Assembly: GCA_963843605.1 (NCBI GenBank)
Contig: CAWJLA010000010.1
Coordinates: 124,001 to 188,000 of the forward strand
Reading direction: 5' to 3'
Source of the DNA: FEN-1297 sp963843605
GTDB lineage: Bacteria; Bacteroidota; Ignavibacteria; Ignavibacteriales; Ignavibacteriaceae
Length of the DNA stretch: 64,000 bases
Shown: piece after piece, positions 63,023-64,000 of the stretch
Numbering within the stretch: the stretch's first letter is position 1
How the letters are laid out: each line of letters starts with the position of its first letter
The notes under the pieces: model-generated
Databases searched by the model: none
Seen by the model: only the letters and a program-made list of their open reading frames with translations
Told to the model about the DNA's origin: nothing
Made by a program: the position numbers and the translations under genes

Positions 63023-64000
63023 ATGGATAAAAATTTTAAATTTGTATTGATCGGCTCTGGGAATATTGCAAACACTTACGTAAAAGCGATTGAGAAAATA
63101 GATAGCGCCGGAATTGTGGGTGTAGTTTCGCGCAGCAGCAGAAGGCCTGCGTCGTTGGAACATAACAACAGCATTGAAACCGCGGTTTCTCTTAAGATGC
63201 TTAAGTGCGAATATGATGCAGTAATAATCTGCACTCCTAACGGATTACACAGGCAGACCGCCGTAGAAGCCGCTAGATTGGGCAAACATGTTCTTACCGA
63301 AAAGCCGCTTGAAATCTCTCTGGAAGCAGTTGATGATATGATTGCCGCATGCAAGAATAATAATGTTAAACTAGGAGTTGCATTTCAAAGAAGGATGAGC
63401 CCTGATAATAAAATTGTAAAAAAAATAATCAGCGAAAATAAACTCGGAAAAATATTTGCGGCTGATCTTACCATTAAGAATTTCAGGAGCGACGAATATT
63501 ATAACAGTTCCGAATACCGGGGTACCCGGAGCATTGACGGAGGAGGTCCGTTTATTCAGCAGGCATCTCATAATATAGATTTATATTCATGGTTCTTCGG
63601 TAAACCCAAAATAATTGTAAGCGATTATGATACTTTTGTTCATGACATTGAAGTTGAAGATCACGGCGCGGCACTCCTTCGTTACTCAAACGGAATGATC
63701 GGAACAATTATAGCTTCAACTGCTGCCAAGCCGGGGTTTGATCCTAGAATTGAAATTCATTCTGAAGCAGGCACAATTGTAATGGAAAACGATATTATTA
63801 CCATTTGGGCAGTTGAAGGTTTGGAAAATCCTAGTAAATCAAAAGGAATAAAGATTCAAAGCGGTGCATCTTCTGCGGTGGTGTCCAATACTTATAACCA
63901 CCAGGCAATAATTCATGACTTTATCGATGCAGTGAAATTAGATCGCGAACCGTTCATAACTGGAGAATCTGCCAGAATAACTACCGAAATTATTCTGGAT
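63023..64000 (+). CDS. Gfo/Idh/MocA family oxidoreductase, 3' truncated by the window
   Basis: The frame is open from the ATG at 63023 to the last base (326 codons) without a stop. AAGGAAAGG just before the start is a strong ribosome site. The NAD(P)-binding domain begins KFVLIGSGNIANTYVKAI, followed by ICTPNGLHRQTAVEAA and the family motif TEKPLEIS; then GVAFQRRMSPDNKIV, GGGPFIQQASHNIDLYSWFFG with the conserved His. The family oxidises or reduces sugars, inositols or sugar nucleotides; the substrate is unknown. Position directly behind uxaE suggests a part in uronate or related sugar use. Confidence 0.88.
   Translation, partial: MDKNFKFVLIGSGNIANTYVKAIEKIDSAGIVGVVSRSSRRPASLEHNNSIETAVSLKMLKCEYDAVIICTPNGLHRQTAVEAARLGKHVLTEKPLEISLEAVDDMIAACKNNNVKLGVAFQRRMSPDNKIVKKIISENKLGKIFAADLTIKNFRSDEYYNSSEYRGTRSIDGGGPFIQQASHNIDLYSWFFGKPKIIVSDYDTFVHDIEVEDHGAALLRYSNGMIGTIIASTAAKPGFDPRIEIHSEAGTIVMENDIITIWAVEGLENPSKSKGIKIQSGASSAVVSNTYNHQAIIHDFIDAVKLDREPFITGESARITTEIILD

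Noticed and set aside
1..64000. CRISPR arrays, rRNA operons, intact insertion sequences or prophage
   Set aside because: No regularly spaced repeats, rRNA signatures, transposase or phage structural motifs were seen on either strand.

Overview
The window looks like a chromosomal segment of a free-living, polysaccharide-degrading bacterium of the Bacteroidota/Chlorobiota lineage, most likely Ignavibacteria (Melioribacter-like). The evidence is: type IX secretion sorting domains with the NYPNPF start on two giant secreted proteins; a tRNA promoter of the Bacteroidota type (TTTG-N19-TAnnTTTG); a bacillithiol gene (bshC); the TolC/adaptor/RND/PG0541-like efflux cluster; and AT-rich DNA. Many genes nevertheless have clear Shine-Dalgarno sequences.

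Layout. 1-9.2 kb: end of a C25 (gingipain-like) T9SS peptidase, glmS, a P-loop cyclic-2,3-diphosphoglycerate-synthetase-like gene and an ornithine carbamoyltransferase. 9.3-17.9 kb: tRNA-Phe followed by a degenerate copy of its own 3' half, then an accessory-looking stretch with a beta-helix pseudogene in five frame changes, a frameshifted DEAD-box helicase, YwbE, a frameshifted HAD phosphatase, a MATE exporter and a truncated S9 peptidase pseudogene. 17.9-25 kb: eIF2B-like protein, aminotransferase, a long gene-poor tract, a PAS histidine kinase and a DnaQ/UvrC-type fusion. 25.3-31 kb: a housekeeping run (ymdB-like, orphan DNA methyltransferase, folD, deoC, HicB-like, TrmH-like, aroA). 31-40.8 kb: bshC, radical SAM/SPASM, outer-membrane protein, flippase-like protein, frameshifted GT2, DUF6600-like protein and two GT9 enzymes, i.e. 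envelope glycan work. 41-48.6 kb: S9 peptidase with an added C-terminal domain, a cupin and a 1195-residue pectinesterase. 49-53.7 kb: malic enzyme and an NfnAB-like pair for NADPH/ferredoxin balance. 53.8-59.9 kb: tripartite RND efflux operon. 60-64 kb: three small membrane-type ORFs, tagaturonate epimerase (uxaE, broken by one base) and a Gfo/Idh/MocA oxidoreductase running off the end.

The theme most worth following is pectin use: a secreted pectinesterase, the uxaE-like enzyme of galacturonate catabolism, a sugar-type oxidoreductase, and possibly the dead beta-helix gene. A 20-bp palindrome (AAACGATAA-CT-TTATCGTTT) and a diverged second copy lie upstream of the pectinesterase; part of the same motif lies upstream of uxaE, which suggests a shared regulator. 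The window also contains at least four short intergenic elements bounded by inverted repeats, and a run of single-base indels at short homopolymers in otherwise intact genes that is either assembly error or recent gene decay. No CRISPR array, intact transposase, prophage or complete toxin-antitoxin or defence system was seen.
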